Below are positions 22,996-33,857 of a stretch of DNA of 64,000 nt, piece after piece; the first letter of the stretch is position 1, and each line of letters begins with the position of its first letter. Under the pieces are notes generated by a model. The model saw only the letters and a program-made list of their open reading frames with translations, made no database searches and was not told the DNA's origin. Source of the DNA: Liquidambar formosana. Lineage: Eukaryota > Streptophyta > Magnoliopsida > Saxifragales > Altingiaceae. The DNA lies in the NCBI GenBank assembly GCA_039720395.1, contig CM077834.1, positions 372,001-436,000 on the forward strand, given 5' to 3'. Position numbers and translations under genes: made by a program.

Positions 22996-24216
22996 TCTTC
23001 ATGTTTCATCTTCTTCCTCATCCTCCCTTTCTTTGTTTTTTTTTTCCCCCATTGGTTTGCTTCTTTTCATTCCTAAAAAAACCCAAACTCGCCAAAAAAA
23101 ACTCGCCGTCGAACCAGATCTGGGTATTGGTTGTCGTCCCACACAATCTGACCAAGAAAGGAAAAGAAAAAGGAAAGAAAAAAAAAAGGAAGAGAAGAAG
23201 AGGGAAGAAGAAGCATCTCGCCAGAAAATCTCGACGCTAAGGGAGAGCTGAAGAGGACGGGGTTAGCCGGTTTTTTTTTTCTCTCTCTAAACCTTCATGC
23301 CTCCTTCTCACTGCCAGAAGCCCTCCGCCGCAGTTCCTTCTCCCTCTCGTCATTCTTCTTTCTCCCTTCTGTTTTTTTTTTCATTTATTTTTTTTTTTAT
23401 TTTCCTCTCCAAACCCTTGTGCCTACCCCCACCACCAAATCTTTGGCGCAGATCTACGAAGCTCCCTTACCTATCGGAATAAGAGTAGTTGCCTCAACAT
23501 GGGGCAGATCTGGCGTTTAGATCTTGTTTCAACCATGGCGGTGGGTTGCCTTAATAGGGGGCAAAAGAAAAAATAATAAAATAATAAAATAATAAAAAAG
23601 AAAAAGAAAAAGAAAGAGAGATGAAGAAGAAGATCTAAACAAGGGGCTGTTGCAATAGGAGGCAAAAAATTTTTTTTGAAAGACATGAAGATGAAGATGA
23701 AGAAGAAGAGGGGTTGCCTCGAGGTAAATATATGGAGTTCGGATCTAGTTCTAACCATGGCAGACATGGCTGTTGCTTCTTCTTCGTGCTCTTCTTTATT
23801 TATTTTATTTTATTTTTATTTTTATCAGCACTTTCTCCAATCCTTTTTTAGAGTTGGGTGATGAAGAATGAAATTGGCTGGGAAAAATGGGTTGACCAAG
23901 AGGTTGGGGTATGTGTTGTTAGATATGAGAGAGAAGAAAGATGTGATTCATGTTAGATATGGGAAAAAAAGGATGAACTCATCGGAAAAAATGGAGTTGG
24001 TTGGGAAAATGGCATTGGCTGGAGAGGTTGACCCACTGCCGGTGACCTGTCATAGGCTCCGGCGCAAATCTGCGAAGGGTAAAATTGTCATTTCATGCTT
24101 TTGTTAACCTCGTCAATTTAGCCGTTCTAACAAGGGGAGGGCCGTGTATTTTCAAATACTATAGGGGTGTCAGTGTAATAGTCAATAAACATAGGGGGTG
24201 TAAATGTATTTTACCC
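22996..24216. other. right part of the split Mutator-like element
   Basis: Alternating CT-rich and GA-rich blocks, two GATCT(A/G)G...CCATGGC(A/G) motifs (near 23510-23540 and 23738-23765), and an inverted terminal end. Short open frames here are low-complexity (poly-Lys/Phe) and probably not genes. I saw no transposase motif. Confidence 0.5.
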
Positions 24217-24964
24217 TTGCATAATTAATGAATGATGATTATAACGACATGTTTCTTTGGTCGAAATCGGAAGAAATCATAATGCTCGGTGGGGATTGTA
24301 ACATCAGGTAGGGTAAAGATCGATCCTCTCTTGTCCCAATGAAATTTGGATCATCAATATTTAGTGAATTCTACAATATGTTGAGTTTCACATGATATGA
24401 ACTGTACATCAAACAATTTTGGTCACTAATTAATGAGGACCCTTACCCAAATTACAAATTGGTGAGAGCCTATAGACTTAAGGATAAACCCAAACCTCAT
24501 CATCATTCCAGAGTATAAAATTTTGTGAATGTAGTGTAGAAGAAAATATAGACAATGGCTTGGGTTTGAGTTCAGCAGCCCTTGAACAAAAGTTTGGTCT
24601 ATATATTCTCATTGTGCCTTTATTAATTATTGTTTAGGTTATGACCTATTCTCAAACAAAATCATTCGCCTTAAGGGTAGAGGAAGCTAGCGAGGGCATA
24701 AGAATTCTAGCCCTGAAAGGGCACACGGCTGCTACTTCAAAAATGTTCTAGAATATAAATACACCTTTCCAAAAGTTTTCATGAACCAATTTGGCCACAT
24801 CCTTAAATCAGTTAATGCACTAGAGATTAACAATCAAAAGGTAAACTTCATAGTCATAGATTTTCAATCATATTGAACATTCCTCCTTCCTACTATCTTC
24901 CCCCCCCCCCCAAAAAAAACATAAAAATAAAAACCTATGCCTCTTCTTGATCCTCTTCTTGGCT

Positions 24965-25135
24965 TCTCACAGGGAGTGAGACTCACACTCATTTGACCAT
25001 TCTGAGTTAATTTGGGTTTTAGTCCTTGCAAGGGTGGGGGAAGAAGGTGGCAGGATGTTAATAATTAGGGGGTGAAACTTAGGTGAGCCCAACACACTCG
25101 ATCCATGATTAACTTGAACCTGACCCAAATTCAAA
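24965..25135 (+). repeat. orphan fragment of the HMA downstream flank
   Basis: The run through GGTGGCAGGATGTTAATAATTAGG and GATCCATGATTAACTTGAA resembles the flank downstream of three HMA genes (33680-33840, 43505-43665, 53640-53785). No HMA gene is found next to it, so it looks like the scar of a lost array unit. Confidence 0.65.
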
Positions 25136-25525
25136 TTTTGAAATCGGGTTAGGGTCTTGGCTTGGGCAACTTCGGTTGTACCTTGCGTCGGGTTGGGCTT
25201 CTTCTATTTTAGTTGAGCTTGGGTTGGCCTCCTACTTAGCCCAAGTTCCACCCTTCAATTATAATTTTCCAATCCTTGAAAACTTTGGTTTAAGAAAATT
25301 TAGTACTCCCTAGTCTCTCAAATATTGGCCTTCTTGAAGCTATTACTTAAACTCTCCAAAAAAAAAAGGGGGGGCGGGGAATATTAACCTTCTTTCCTTT
25401 TTTTTTAATATAGTCCTGTAATATTTCTCAATTGTAAAAATTCATTTTTCCTATGTCATCCCCTTCCTACAACTTCAAAAATTTTAAAATATGTGTTCAT
25501 TTTCTCATATTCTCATCTTAAACAA
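25136..25525. other. intergenic, no gene seen
   Basis: AT-rich DNA with short homopolymers, between the orphan flank fragment and a MITE. Confidence 0.4.
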
Positions 25526-25528
25526 TAA

Positions 25529-25748
25529 TGCCATGTTTGTTTGGTGGGAATGGAATCCCATTCCAATTCATTCCAAACAATATGTTTGGATGAGGTAATT
25601 AAATCAGAATAGAATCAAACAGCAGTAATGAATTATAATGATATTCATTTCGCAATGTTTATTTTAATCTCATTTCATTCCAAACTATTTTGAGCATAGA
25701 ATCAGATTCCATTCCCCCCCATTCCATTCTAACCAAATAAACATGGCC
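25529..25748. mobile_element. PIF/Harbinger (Tourist-like) MITE
   Basis: Ends (T/G)GCCATGTTT(G/A)TTTGGT in inverted orientation, 220 bp, flanked by the 3-bp target duplication TAA (25526-25528 and 25749-25751). Subterminal GGAATGGAAT/ATTCCATTC pairs. Non-coding. Confidence 0.8.
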
Positions 25749-25751
25749 TAA

Positions 25752-26257
25752 GAGAATGATATAAAAGAAATAAATTCTAGTGAAATATCAATGTGTTAAG
25801 GAAAACACTTACATCAGAGGATGAGGTTAGCCTAATTAAGATCTCTATAACTCAAAAGCTAGCCTTACAAGTCCCAACTCAAGGCAAGGTTTTCTTTCCT
25901 ATGCTTTACTAGTAGGGCTAATGAAAAACCCTCTTATATAGCCATGTCGTTTACAATTCAGCCGGGTTTAATTATAAGTGCAAAAATGAGTTAGATCAAG
26001 TGAAGGTTAGGGTTTTTAAGACAAAAAAAGAGGTTGGGGCGAAGTTAAAATGGAATACACAATACCATGTGAAGGGCTTTTTCACAATGATGCATGAATA
26101 CTTAGACACAAGGATTCGTATCAATAAAAATATAGGGGATTCACATGTTGGACATGTGTCTGTGTGTGTTAATGTCCATCATTAATTAGATGTTATCAAT
26201 TGGTTGATCTCTAAAAGTAGACAATTTGCTTTATGGGATGGAGGAAGGAGAATAGGA
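25752..26257. other. intergenic, no gene seen
   Basis: A 61-codon open frame (26000-26185) has no recognisable motif and no supporting signals. Confidence 0.35.
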
Positions 26258-26400
26258 GGAATTTTAGATTGGTCGCACCTATGGAAAAATAATTACAGTT
26301 AGTAGTCATTGTACTAGTTAGGTTAGTAGTCATTTACTAGGAAGTTAGTAGCCTTTAGCACTTTAATTATTTTCTTGTAGCCTGATCAATCTAAAATTCC
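26258..26400. repeat. MITE of the same family as 83-246
   Basis: Inverted ends GGAATTTTAGATTG...CAATCTAAAATTCC around a GTTAGTAGTCAT repeat also seen at 83-246. Target duplication not clear. Confidence 0.65.
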
Positions 26401-26751
26401 CCAAGAATATTTTGTTATTTTTCTTTTTAAGTGTAAATTATATATGGGTTTTCTTAATATGTGACTTAAGGGCACATATTAAACTGCAATTAATGATCCA
26501 ATCATTGCATTAGAAATTGTGAAAATGAATTGTAAATGATTAAAATTGCTTGGAAAAATGCGAAAATGCTTGGAAAACTGTGAAAACACATTTTTTTCAT
26601 ATAATGATTGGGTTATTAATTGGAGCTTAACATGTGCCCTACCCTAGAGCACATGTTAAGAAAACCCATTACACATAAACCCTGATAAATTCTCACATCT
26701 CTTCTAGTTTCTAAACTTATACTAACAACCTCCACTTTACAAAATAATTTA

Positions 26752-28548
26752 GGGTAAAATACATCTACACCCCCTTTATTTACTGACTATTACACTGACC
26801 CCTATACTTTTTGAAATTACAATGGCCTCCCCTGTCAGAACGGTTTAGTTAACGGAGTAAACGGAATTGTGAAATAACCAAAATACCCTTCTCTTAAAAC
26901 ATAGCCGTTTTAGTGTTTAGTAGCCAAAACGGTGCCGTTTGGTATTTAAACGCCTTAAAATGCCCTCTGGATCTCTCCGCTACTTCATAAAGTTCCGGCG
27001 AACTCCATGTTTTGCAGCGATTTTTTTTTTTTTTTACAATCCCAACTATACCAAGATAAGAAGAAGCTTTAAAAAAAAAAAAAAACAAAAAAACATAGCA
27101 AGAAGAAGAAGAGAAGATGTGGCAGCAGCAAGAGGAGGGGCCGAAGAAGAAGAGAAGACGCAGCAGCAGCGCTCTGGCCATACCCCTGTTTTTCCAACAA
27201 CAAAACCCCAAGAGGAACCAATTGAACAAAGCAAACAAAAAAAAAAAAAAAAAAAGCACGAAGAAGAAGAAGAAGAGAAGCAACAGCAACAAGAGGAGGG
27301 GTCGGAGAAGCTTTCTTCCTCGATCTCCACCGGATATGCACAGCCACTGTAGATCTGCGTCGGAGATTGAGCAAAGCAAAAAAATAAAAAATAAAAAAAT
27401 ATATCACGACGGCGATGGCTGCCGTTCGTTGGGCTTACAAGTGCACCGTGCTTCGTGGAGAGCTGCGGCGAGGGGCTTGCTGGTGATGGGGGTTTGCTGC
27501 GGTGGTGACAAGTCGTCGACGGTGAGTGGGGTTTGCTGCAATGGGAGGCACTATGCGAGGGTTTGGAGAAAAAGAAAAGAAAAAAGAAAAGGAAAACAGA
27601 GGGAGAGAGTAAAGAAGAAGAAAGAGATGGGCAGCTGGGGGCACAGCCACCGTAGATCTGCGTCGGAGATTGAACAAAGCAAAAAATTTAAAAAAAAAAA
27701 AAAACACGAAGAAGAAGAAGAGAAGAAGCAGCAGCAACAGCAAGAGGAGAAGCCGGAGATTTCAAGGGCTCCTGTTCCACCAAAGCTATATAGCAAACCC
27801 ATTAATAAACCCATCAAAAACTTATTTGAGTTCAAGAAATTGCCGAAGAAGATGACTGCCAATGGTACCGTCATCTCAGATCTGACCAGATCTAACACCT
27901 CAACGCCGCCGTTCCACGATCGCACCATGTCTTCTTCTATTACAACCCAACATGTGAACTCGTCGGACCATACAACTCTACAATCGCCATGTTTTGTACT
28001 ACAGGAACTCTCAGGGGAGCGGATGAGTTTGATTGATTTTGTGTTTTTCTTTTTGGGTCTAGATTTTGATGTATTTAGGTTTGGTATGTTGAGAGTCGAA
28101 GTGGTGGACAGTATGGGTATTGAAGGGGTGGACGAATGTATAGGTGATGGTGGTGTTTGATCGGATGGACGAGTTTTTCCTAGCGAGGGAGGTGCTCGGC
28201 GACGAAGGATCGACGAGCTTCTTCATCTGTCTTTGTTAACTCTTTTTTTTTGTTTTTTTTTAAATCTTCTTCATCTGTGTTTGAAAAAATGGTACCGAAA
28301 CGCAGCGTTTGGCTTTAAGAGGGTGTGACTAAACGCAGCGTTTAGCTTTAAGAAGGTTAAAATGGGTATTTTTAACCCATTTTTGGCTGACATCAGCAAT
28401 AAACGTCAAAAGCTCTAATGGCGGTTTAACGGATGGGGGAAAATGTATATTATTTTCTAAAGTAAAAGAGTGCAATGTAATTTTAGAAAATATAGGGGGT
28501 GTCAGTGTAATAGTCAGTAAATAGAAGGGGTGTAAATGTATTTTACCC
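26752..28548. mobile_element. Mutator-like element, 1.8 kb, intact ends
   Basis: Inverted ends GGGTAAAATACAT(C/T)TACACC over about 90 bp and a perfect 9-bp target duplication AATAATTTA (26743-26751 and 28549-28557). Its right end matches the left end of the element at 6582, so the two are inverted relative to each other. The interior has GA-rich blocks and a low-complexity open frame but no transposase. Confidence 0.92.
27117..28160 (+). CDS. long low-complexity open frame inside the Mutator-like element (doubtful gene)
   Basis: An uninterrupted 347-codon frame, rich in Lys, Glu, Gln and Ser in its first half. It includes an internal repeat: the CACAGCCAC(C/T)GTAGATCTGCGTCGGAGATTGA stretch near 27340 returns near 27642. 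The second half (about residues 215-347) is less biased and has no family resemblance I can name. The purine-rich DNA would leave such a frame open by chance. It could be a captured gene fragment or a non-coding spacer. No sign of introns or a conserved start. Confidence 0.2.
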   Translation: MWQQQEEGPKKKRRRSSSALAIPLFFQQQNPKRNQLNKANKKKKKKSTKKKKKRSNSNKRRGRRSFLPRSPPDMHSHCRSASEIEQSKKIKNKKIYHDGDGCRSLGLQVHRASWRAAARGLLVMGVCCGGDKSSTVSGVCCNGRHYARVWRKRKEKRKGKQRERVKKKKEMGSWGHSHRRSASEIEQSKKFKKKKKHEEEEEKKQQQQQEEKPEISRAPVPPKLYSKPINKPIKNLFEFKKLPKKMTANGTVISDLTRSNTSTPPFHDRTMSSSITTQHVNSSDHTTLQSPCFVLQELSGERMSLIDFVFFFLGLDFDVFRFGMLRVEVVDSMGIEGVDECIGDGGV

Positions 28549-28762
28549 AATAATTTATAGCAACAGCCTCTCTGAGTATCACTGATTCACTGATGGTAAC
28601 TAAACATATATTTTTTAAAAAATACATGTATCCTTAGATTTGGATATTTAAATAATATAATATAATCTTGCGTAACCCATATTTATTGTCTTCCCAAACA
28701 TGCCCAAAAGTCCAAAACCCATCTATGCTTTTTTTTTTTTTTTTCACTCAACTTGAAAACAG

Positions 28763-28849
28763 CCTGTGTCCCCTCAGCTTAGTTGGTTAAGATTCTAGAT
28801 TTTCCAGTTAAAAGCCTTGGGATCGAGTAATGGCACCCTTCACCATCAT
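28763..28849 (+). mobile_element. short tRNA-like retroposon (SINE head)
   Basis: An 87-bp insert flanked by a perfect 13-bp target duplication AACTTGAAAACAG (28750-28762 and 28850-28862). Inside, CAGCTTAGTTGGTTAAG resembles a tRNA A box, and GGGATCGAGTAAT lies at the B-box distance with partial match. A target duplication of this length is typical of LINE-driven retroposition. It is too short for a full SINE, so it may be a truncated copy or a tRNA retropseudogene. Confidence 0.6.
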
Positions 28850-28862
28850 AACTTGAAAACAG

Positions 28863-29324
28863 GGCTTGACTCTTCAACCCGAAAACGAAGGACCATAAAA
28901 AACAGAGTACACAAACAGCAAGCACAGGCCCATTGAAAATAGAGCGCCACCTCTCTTCTATCCCCAATACAAACCGGAACCTTGAAGCCAGGGACATGAC
29001 TAGATCGCCAATTTGTTTTGAGCTTCAGCCTCTCCCAAAAAGGAACAATCTGTTTTGACGGATCTTCAATGGCAAGTGATCTATTGCCTGTGTTGGACTT
29101 TTTTGTGTGCGCATGTTACCTGTTTTGGAACCTATCAACAGGAAACAGGACAATTCAACTGAATGAATTTTGTACCATCTAATTCAACTGTTTCAAGCAG
29201 CCCCCTGAAAAAAAAAAAAGAAAAAAAAAAAAAGGCTACCTGGATGTTCAAAAACTCTTGTTTACTCGCATCTTTCACTCAGATAGAACAAGAAGGATAA
29301 AAAAAAAACATGGAAAGACAAGAG
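28863..29324. other. intergenic, no gene seen
   Basis: Moderately AT-rich DNA with poly-A runs. No coding or RNA signature. Confidence 0.4.
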
Positions 29325-30435
29325 GGGTTTTTGAGTTAGATCTAAGAAACAGAAGCAGCCCACTGAAAAAAAAAAAACAAAAACAAAAACAAAAACCGAG
29401 AAGATGAGTTTGGTGCGAATTGACAAAGCAGTGATTGGTTCCTCATCTCTCTCTCTCAGACAAACAAATTATTGTGCCGTATTCGACGCTCTGAACTACG
29501 TCTGAGCTTTGGAAGAACTTCAAACGATGATTATTTTAATTTACGCACACAAGTTGGGCTTGGTGACTTGTTTGAATGAGCAACCATCCTATAATAAAAA
29601 TACAAAAAATGCTGGATGACCCGTGTGGTCATCGAGCAAACTTCATTAAAATAAATTCCTCTGCTCAACAATTATAGAATGCATGGCATTTTCCCTCTAA
29701 AACATATAGAGGTTCCCAAATGGACTCCAACTGTGTTGTCTGTTTCCAATTTTCTACCACATTGACAATTTTGCGACAATTACCTACTATATGGGATTGG
29801 GATGATTAATGATGGGATTATCGAATTTTCCGGAATGATGTTATGATCGAGGATCTGTATACCGATGCAAATTTTCGTTTATCAAAAAATATTCCTAGCT
29901 CTTTATAAAATCACAGTGGTACGTTAATTGTGAGGTTCTAAACAATTTCTTGGCTTTTTCCTGGTCATGCTGAAGTCAAGTCAGCTACCATCCACTATCA
30001 TTATGGTGCATTTAGGCACCGCGTAGGCTTACCCGTCCAGACGATATTAAAGTAGAAAAAGAATTTTAAGTTGAAAATATTTAATCACAAAAGTGGTTGT
30101 ACCTACCATTTCATTCGCATTAATATATCGGTAGTATACTGGGTTAGAGGGACTCGGTCCGGTTTCACCCAGAATACAAAGAATATTCTGCATGGCATGG
30201 ACCGCGTATCCTCTGTACCACGTGCTTGAGCTCTCCTATATAAACAGATGCAGTATGTTCCTTCGTTCCATGCCATTATCACAGATTCAGACCAGAATAA
30301 TTCATTCCCAAAAGCTGCTGTCTGTTTCAATAGCGTAAACATGATGGTGAGCCTCTTTTTTTTTTTTTTTTTTTTTTGTGGCAGCACACATTCATTTTGT
30401 GAAAGTTGTTTCTTATGTTTCCCATGCAGTGTTGA
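29325..30435 (+). repeat. duplicated block R1, first copy
   Basis: Near-identical to 35905-36985, from TTTTTGAGTTAG through the HMA promoter and exon 1 to the start of intron 1. Differences are mainly poly-A length and a few indels. It carries the promoter and first exon of an HMA gene that has lost the rest. Confidence 0.92.
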
Positions 30436-30440
30436 AAACA
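30237..30440 (+). pseudogene. HMA gene remnant, promoter and exon 1 only (copy B)
   Basis: A TATA box (TATATAAA, 30237-30244), the downstream CAGTATGTTCC motif, and a two-codon exon 1 (30341-30346, ATG ATG rather than ATG AAG) with a splice donor are nearly identical to copy D at 36787-36900. About 90 bp into intron 1 the match stops and block R2 begins. Exons 2 and 3 are absent. Any transcript would start from a competent-looking promoter and run into unrelated DNA. Confidence 0.8.
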
Positions 30441-30960
30441 CAATTCTATTATCTTGAATGAAACTATTTAAAAAATTGAAATCATCATCATAATTGATTT
30501 TATGAGATTGATTTTTAAAAATTCATAAAAATGCCTTTATTTTGAATTTATATCCTCTTTTGTGCTGACGATCATCATTCTCATGAATTTTCTCATTTAA
30601 GACGATGAATTTTTTTTTATAAAAAATACTATATAAAATATCTATAATTGTTTAATGACAATTTGAGAAGTTGGATAGCTGAAAGAGACAAATAATTGTC
30701 TACAAATACCAATGAGCTAGCCCTATTGGTATTTGGGGTGGTTGAGTCCTTTGTAATCAAGGGAAGGAAAATACTTGCATTCAGTGGAGACACAAGACCA
30801 AAAACCACACTTCACAATGCTCCTAGCAGTCCATGAAACATAGAATGGCCGTGGGCTGTGGTGTTCTAGTTAACCGGTTTCTTTGTTTTGTCCCGTTGAT
30901 GTTTTCAAGTAAAGTCAGCCAACTGTGATAAATTATTATATATCATTAGAGTGGAGTTAG
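30436..30960 (+). repeat. duplicated block R2, first copy
   Basis: Matches 40630-41092 and the interrupted copy 49776-52300. It runs from GTTGAAAACACAATTCTATT through GAGCTAGCC(C/T)TATTGGTATTTGG to CTGTGATAAATTATT. Non-coding; it lies directly upstream of the C/E/G-type HMA genes. Confidence 0.9.
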
Positions 30961-31670
30961 GCACCACGTACGTAAGACTATGCTCAAATCTTAATCATCC
31001 AGAAAGATATCGACTGACAAAAGTTGCACCTACCAATATTTATTACATATTTACATTCACACCAAAATGCAAAAATTCTCAATGATGTAGAAATTTGGAA
31101 ATAGACAATACATTTAGAGTCCATTTCAGAATCTATGTTTTGAAGGGGAAAACGCCATCTACTTGAACAAGAAGTATTCGGTCTTGTTTTAATTTGTTGA
31201 GATATATACGGAATTATGGTGATTTAAGTCAATTAATTGGCCAATGGTTAAAATCATAAATGAAGCAAACTAGTCGACCCTTTGAACATTGCATGACAAT
31301 AATTTCAATTTTTTATTTTTATTTTTATTTTTTCATTACATTGGAAGGATTTCAACACCAGAACACCAACACTCCCATCTTACCCTGGTATTGCGTGACG
31401 ATACTTAATAGGCAGTAGGGCCCCTTTCCTTGTGGCCGGCAATAGCTTGGTTGTGAGGTTCCTAAATTCTCCTTGATGCTGAGAGAGATGACTTTTTTTT
31501 TTTCCCTCTTAATAGAAAAAATATCAAAAGAGGAGAAAAGGCCTTTATAGAAAAATTCCAAGTCAATTCAGCTAACTGTGATAAATTATATATCATTAGA
31601 CTGGACTAGGCACGTACCAATATATATTACATATTTACATTCACACCAAAATGGGTCCGGGCGGGTTCTC

Positions 31671-31752
31671 CCAAATGCAAAAATAATTTGCATGGACCCC
31701 GTATCCAAAACTTAACTAAGCCGTGTCCGGCAGTTAAGCTCCCATATATAAA
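31671..31752 (+). promoter_or_regulatory. promoter of HMA copy C
   Basis: TGCATGGACCCCGTATCC (31689-31706) is followed by the TATA box TATATAAA at 31745-31752 and the CAGTATGTTCC motif. This is the fullest form of the conserved block in the R3 series. Confidence 0.65.
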
Positions 31753-31865
31753 CACGCCCAGTATGTTCCCTCTCCATTATCAAATATTCCACATTTCAGC
31801 CCATATATAGAGAATTAGAGATTCTCAAACGAAATCTGCCCTTAATCTGTTTTACAATATAAAAC

Positions 31866-32620
31866 ATGAAGGTACGTAAGCCCCTCTCTTTCCCTTCCCT
31901 TCTTTTTTTTGTTTTTTTCGCCTGGGGCAGTTAGCAAGCATTTTATGAAAGTTCTTTTTCATGCCTTTTCCAAGATAAATGTCTTTTGATATTAGAGCTA
32001 ATATCGTATATATGAACGTATTGTAGCAAAAGATAGTTATGAAAGTGCATATGAACGGCGACAAATGCAGATCCAAGGCCATGAAGCTTGCTGCCGTGGC
32101 ACAAGGTATGAGGATATATAATGCCTTCTTTATATGAAATATGATCATTGACAATAGAGTTGGCTGAATTTTAGGAGCGGCCCAATATAAATTGTAGCCT
32201 ACGGTTAAAATTGTAAATGAGGCACTTTCTAAGGGGGTCTAAGGCTAAAATTTTAAATGACTGTCTTCTACACAGTGACTTCGTAATAAGTGGTCGGGGC
32301 CTTAGGAGCCAGGCCTAAGGCCACAGCATCATTGAATTTGAATTTCGTATAATTGCGGAACAGGTGTGACTTCAGTGGCAATAGAAGGGGAGGAAAAGGA
32401 TCAAGTGGTGGTTATCGGAGAAGGAGTCGACTCCGCTGACTTGACCAGGTTGCTGAGGAAGAAAGTTGGCTATGCGAGCATTATAAGCGTAGAGGAAGTG
32501 AAACCAGAGGATGGGCCAGAGGAAGATGATAAAGACGACCCAACTCCCATACAGTGTCCACAGTACCCCATGTATCTAGTTGTTTATGATCCAAACCCAA
32601 CTGGCTGCTCCATCATGTGA
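31866..32620 (+). CDS. HMA-domain CaaX protein, copy C (metal motif degenerate)
   Basis: Exons 31866-31871, 32027-32105 and 32364-32620 give 113 residues, all junctions in frame. The metal site reads MNGDKC: the first Cys of CxxC is Gly, so normal two-Cys metal binding is unlikely. The rest of the domain is well kept (VTSVAIEGEEKDQVVVIGEG, LTRLLRKKVGYASI). The acidic linker EDGPEEDDKDDPTP leads to a Tyr/Pro tail ending CSIM. Compared with copies D, E and G it lacks seven residues after TPIQ. A long inverted repeat follows in the probable 3' UTR. It may act as a protein-interaction domain rather than a metal carrier (inference). Confidence 0.85.
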
Positions 32621-32668
32621 TAGAAATTGGGCAATTATCATGACCCCGATGTATGAGAACGATGCAAA

Positions 32669-32808
32669 TTTTGGATTCTTTTTTCTTTTTCAATGATCTG
32701 TTGCTACCAGCTAGTGTTTTCATATAATCTGTTGCTACTGAGGTTTTTTAGTTATGAAAACACTAGCTGGTAGCAACAGATTATTGAAAAAGAAAAAAGA
32801 ATCCAAAA
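32669..32808 (+). other. long inverted repeat downstream of HMA copy C
   Basis: Arms 32669-32724 and 32753-32808 (56 bp each) are complementary with one or two mismatches around a 28-bp loop. They lie 49 bp after the stop codon. In RNA this would form a long stem, starting TTTTGGATTCTTTTTTC on the 5' arm. Confidence 0.85.
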
Positions 32809-32889
32809 ATAAGTGTTTTCATTGTTGAAGTCATTTACAGAGTTGCAGCGATTCTGAGATCACTTCTATGTATCACCAACACTTTTCAA

Positions 32890-33603
32890 TAGGGGTGCAA
32901 CTTGGTTCGGGAAATTCCGAGGACCGGACCGTTCCAAGCAATTCGGTTCGGGACGGGACAGGACAAATAGTGTTCGGGACGGGACTCGAGATAAATTTTA
33001 AAAACCAAATTTTTTCGGGACGGGACTTGGTTTAGGGGTGTTCAGTACCGTCTCGAACCGAATTCCCGGACCGAGTACCGATTAAATATAATATTATATA
33101 TATATTTTTATATATATAATATATAATATATAATTATATATTACTAATATTTCGGAATATTTTCGCCTTTCCGACACCGTTTCATTGTAACTTAACAAAA
33201 CAAAAAATCAATAAAACCCATTTTGACATTTTGAATTTTTTACTTTTGCCTAAAAACAAAAAAACCGATATGAATGAATGAATGAATTATAATTAATGAT
33301 TATGTATTTATGATTTTATATAGCCTATTTTGTGGAAGAGCAGATATATGTAGCTCATTTTGTGGCTAATCAAGTTGACAATTTTTAATTGGAAGTAGTT
33401 ATTTTTAATTTTTAATTCAAGGAAAACAAACTGATAAATACCAAGAACCGGACCGTTCCGTCCCGATATTTTTCGGGACGAGATGGGACGAGACAATATT
33501 AAATTCGGTACGGCTTCGGTATTGATTTTCAAGTCCCGAATTACTTTGGGACGGGACGAATATACCCCTGTCCCGGACCGTCTTGGACCAAGTTGCACCC
33601 TTA
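32890..33603. mobile_element. non-autonomous hAT-type element (714 bp)
   Basis: Inverted ends TAGGGGTGCAACTTGG / CCAAGTTGCACCCTTA with a perfect 8-bp target duplication CTTTTCAA (32882-32889 and 33604-33611). The sister block at 53582-53590 has the uninterrupted target. Subterminal CGGGACGGGAC repeats. No transposase. Confidence 0.92.
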
Positions 33604-33857
33604 CTTTTCAATATTAATTTCTATCTGTGTTTGGCACTCGAAAAAGAACACAAAGAAATTCATTTAATTAATAGAAAGAAGTAGGACTACTCACACTTGT
33701 CATATGGGGTCAATTTGGCGGGTTTAGCCCATGTAAGAGGATACGAAGGAGGAGGTGGCATGATCTTAATATATAATTAGGAGGTGGAACTTGGGTGGGC
33801 CCAAATCCACCCGATCCATGATTAACTTGAATTCAATCATTAAAAAAAAAAAAGAAC

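Larger units (their letters stand above)
6582..24216. mobile_element. Mutator-like element, split by a CACTA insertion
   Basis: Ends GGGTAAAATACATTTA... and ...TAAATGTATTTTACCC are inverted over roughly 90 bp. The flanks are TTACATAAT (6573-6581) and TTGCATAAT (24217-24225), a 9-bp target duplication with one mismatch, as expected for Mutator-like elements. Without the nested CACTA (7143-22995 plus its 3-bp duplication) the element is 1779 bp, close to its inverted sister at 26752-28548 (1797 bp). No transposase of its own, so it is non-autonomous. Confidence 0.88.

Noticed and set aside
26894..27407. Leu/Phe-rich - strand frames that look like membrane proteins
   Set aside because: They are the complement of the GAAGAA-rich tracts; the apparent hydrophobicity is a composition artefact.
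28763..28849. Functional tRNA gene
   Set aside because: The acceptor stem does not pair, the B box is degenerate, and flanking 13-bp repeats mark it as an insertion.
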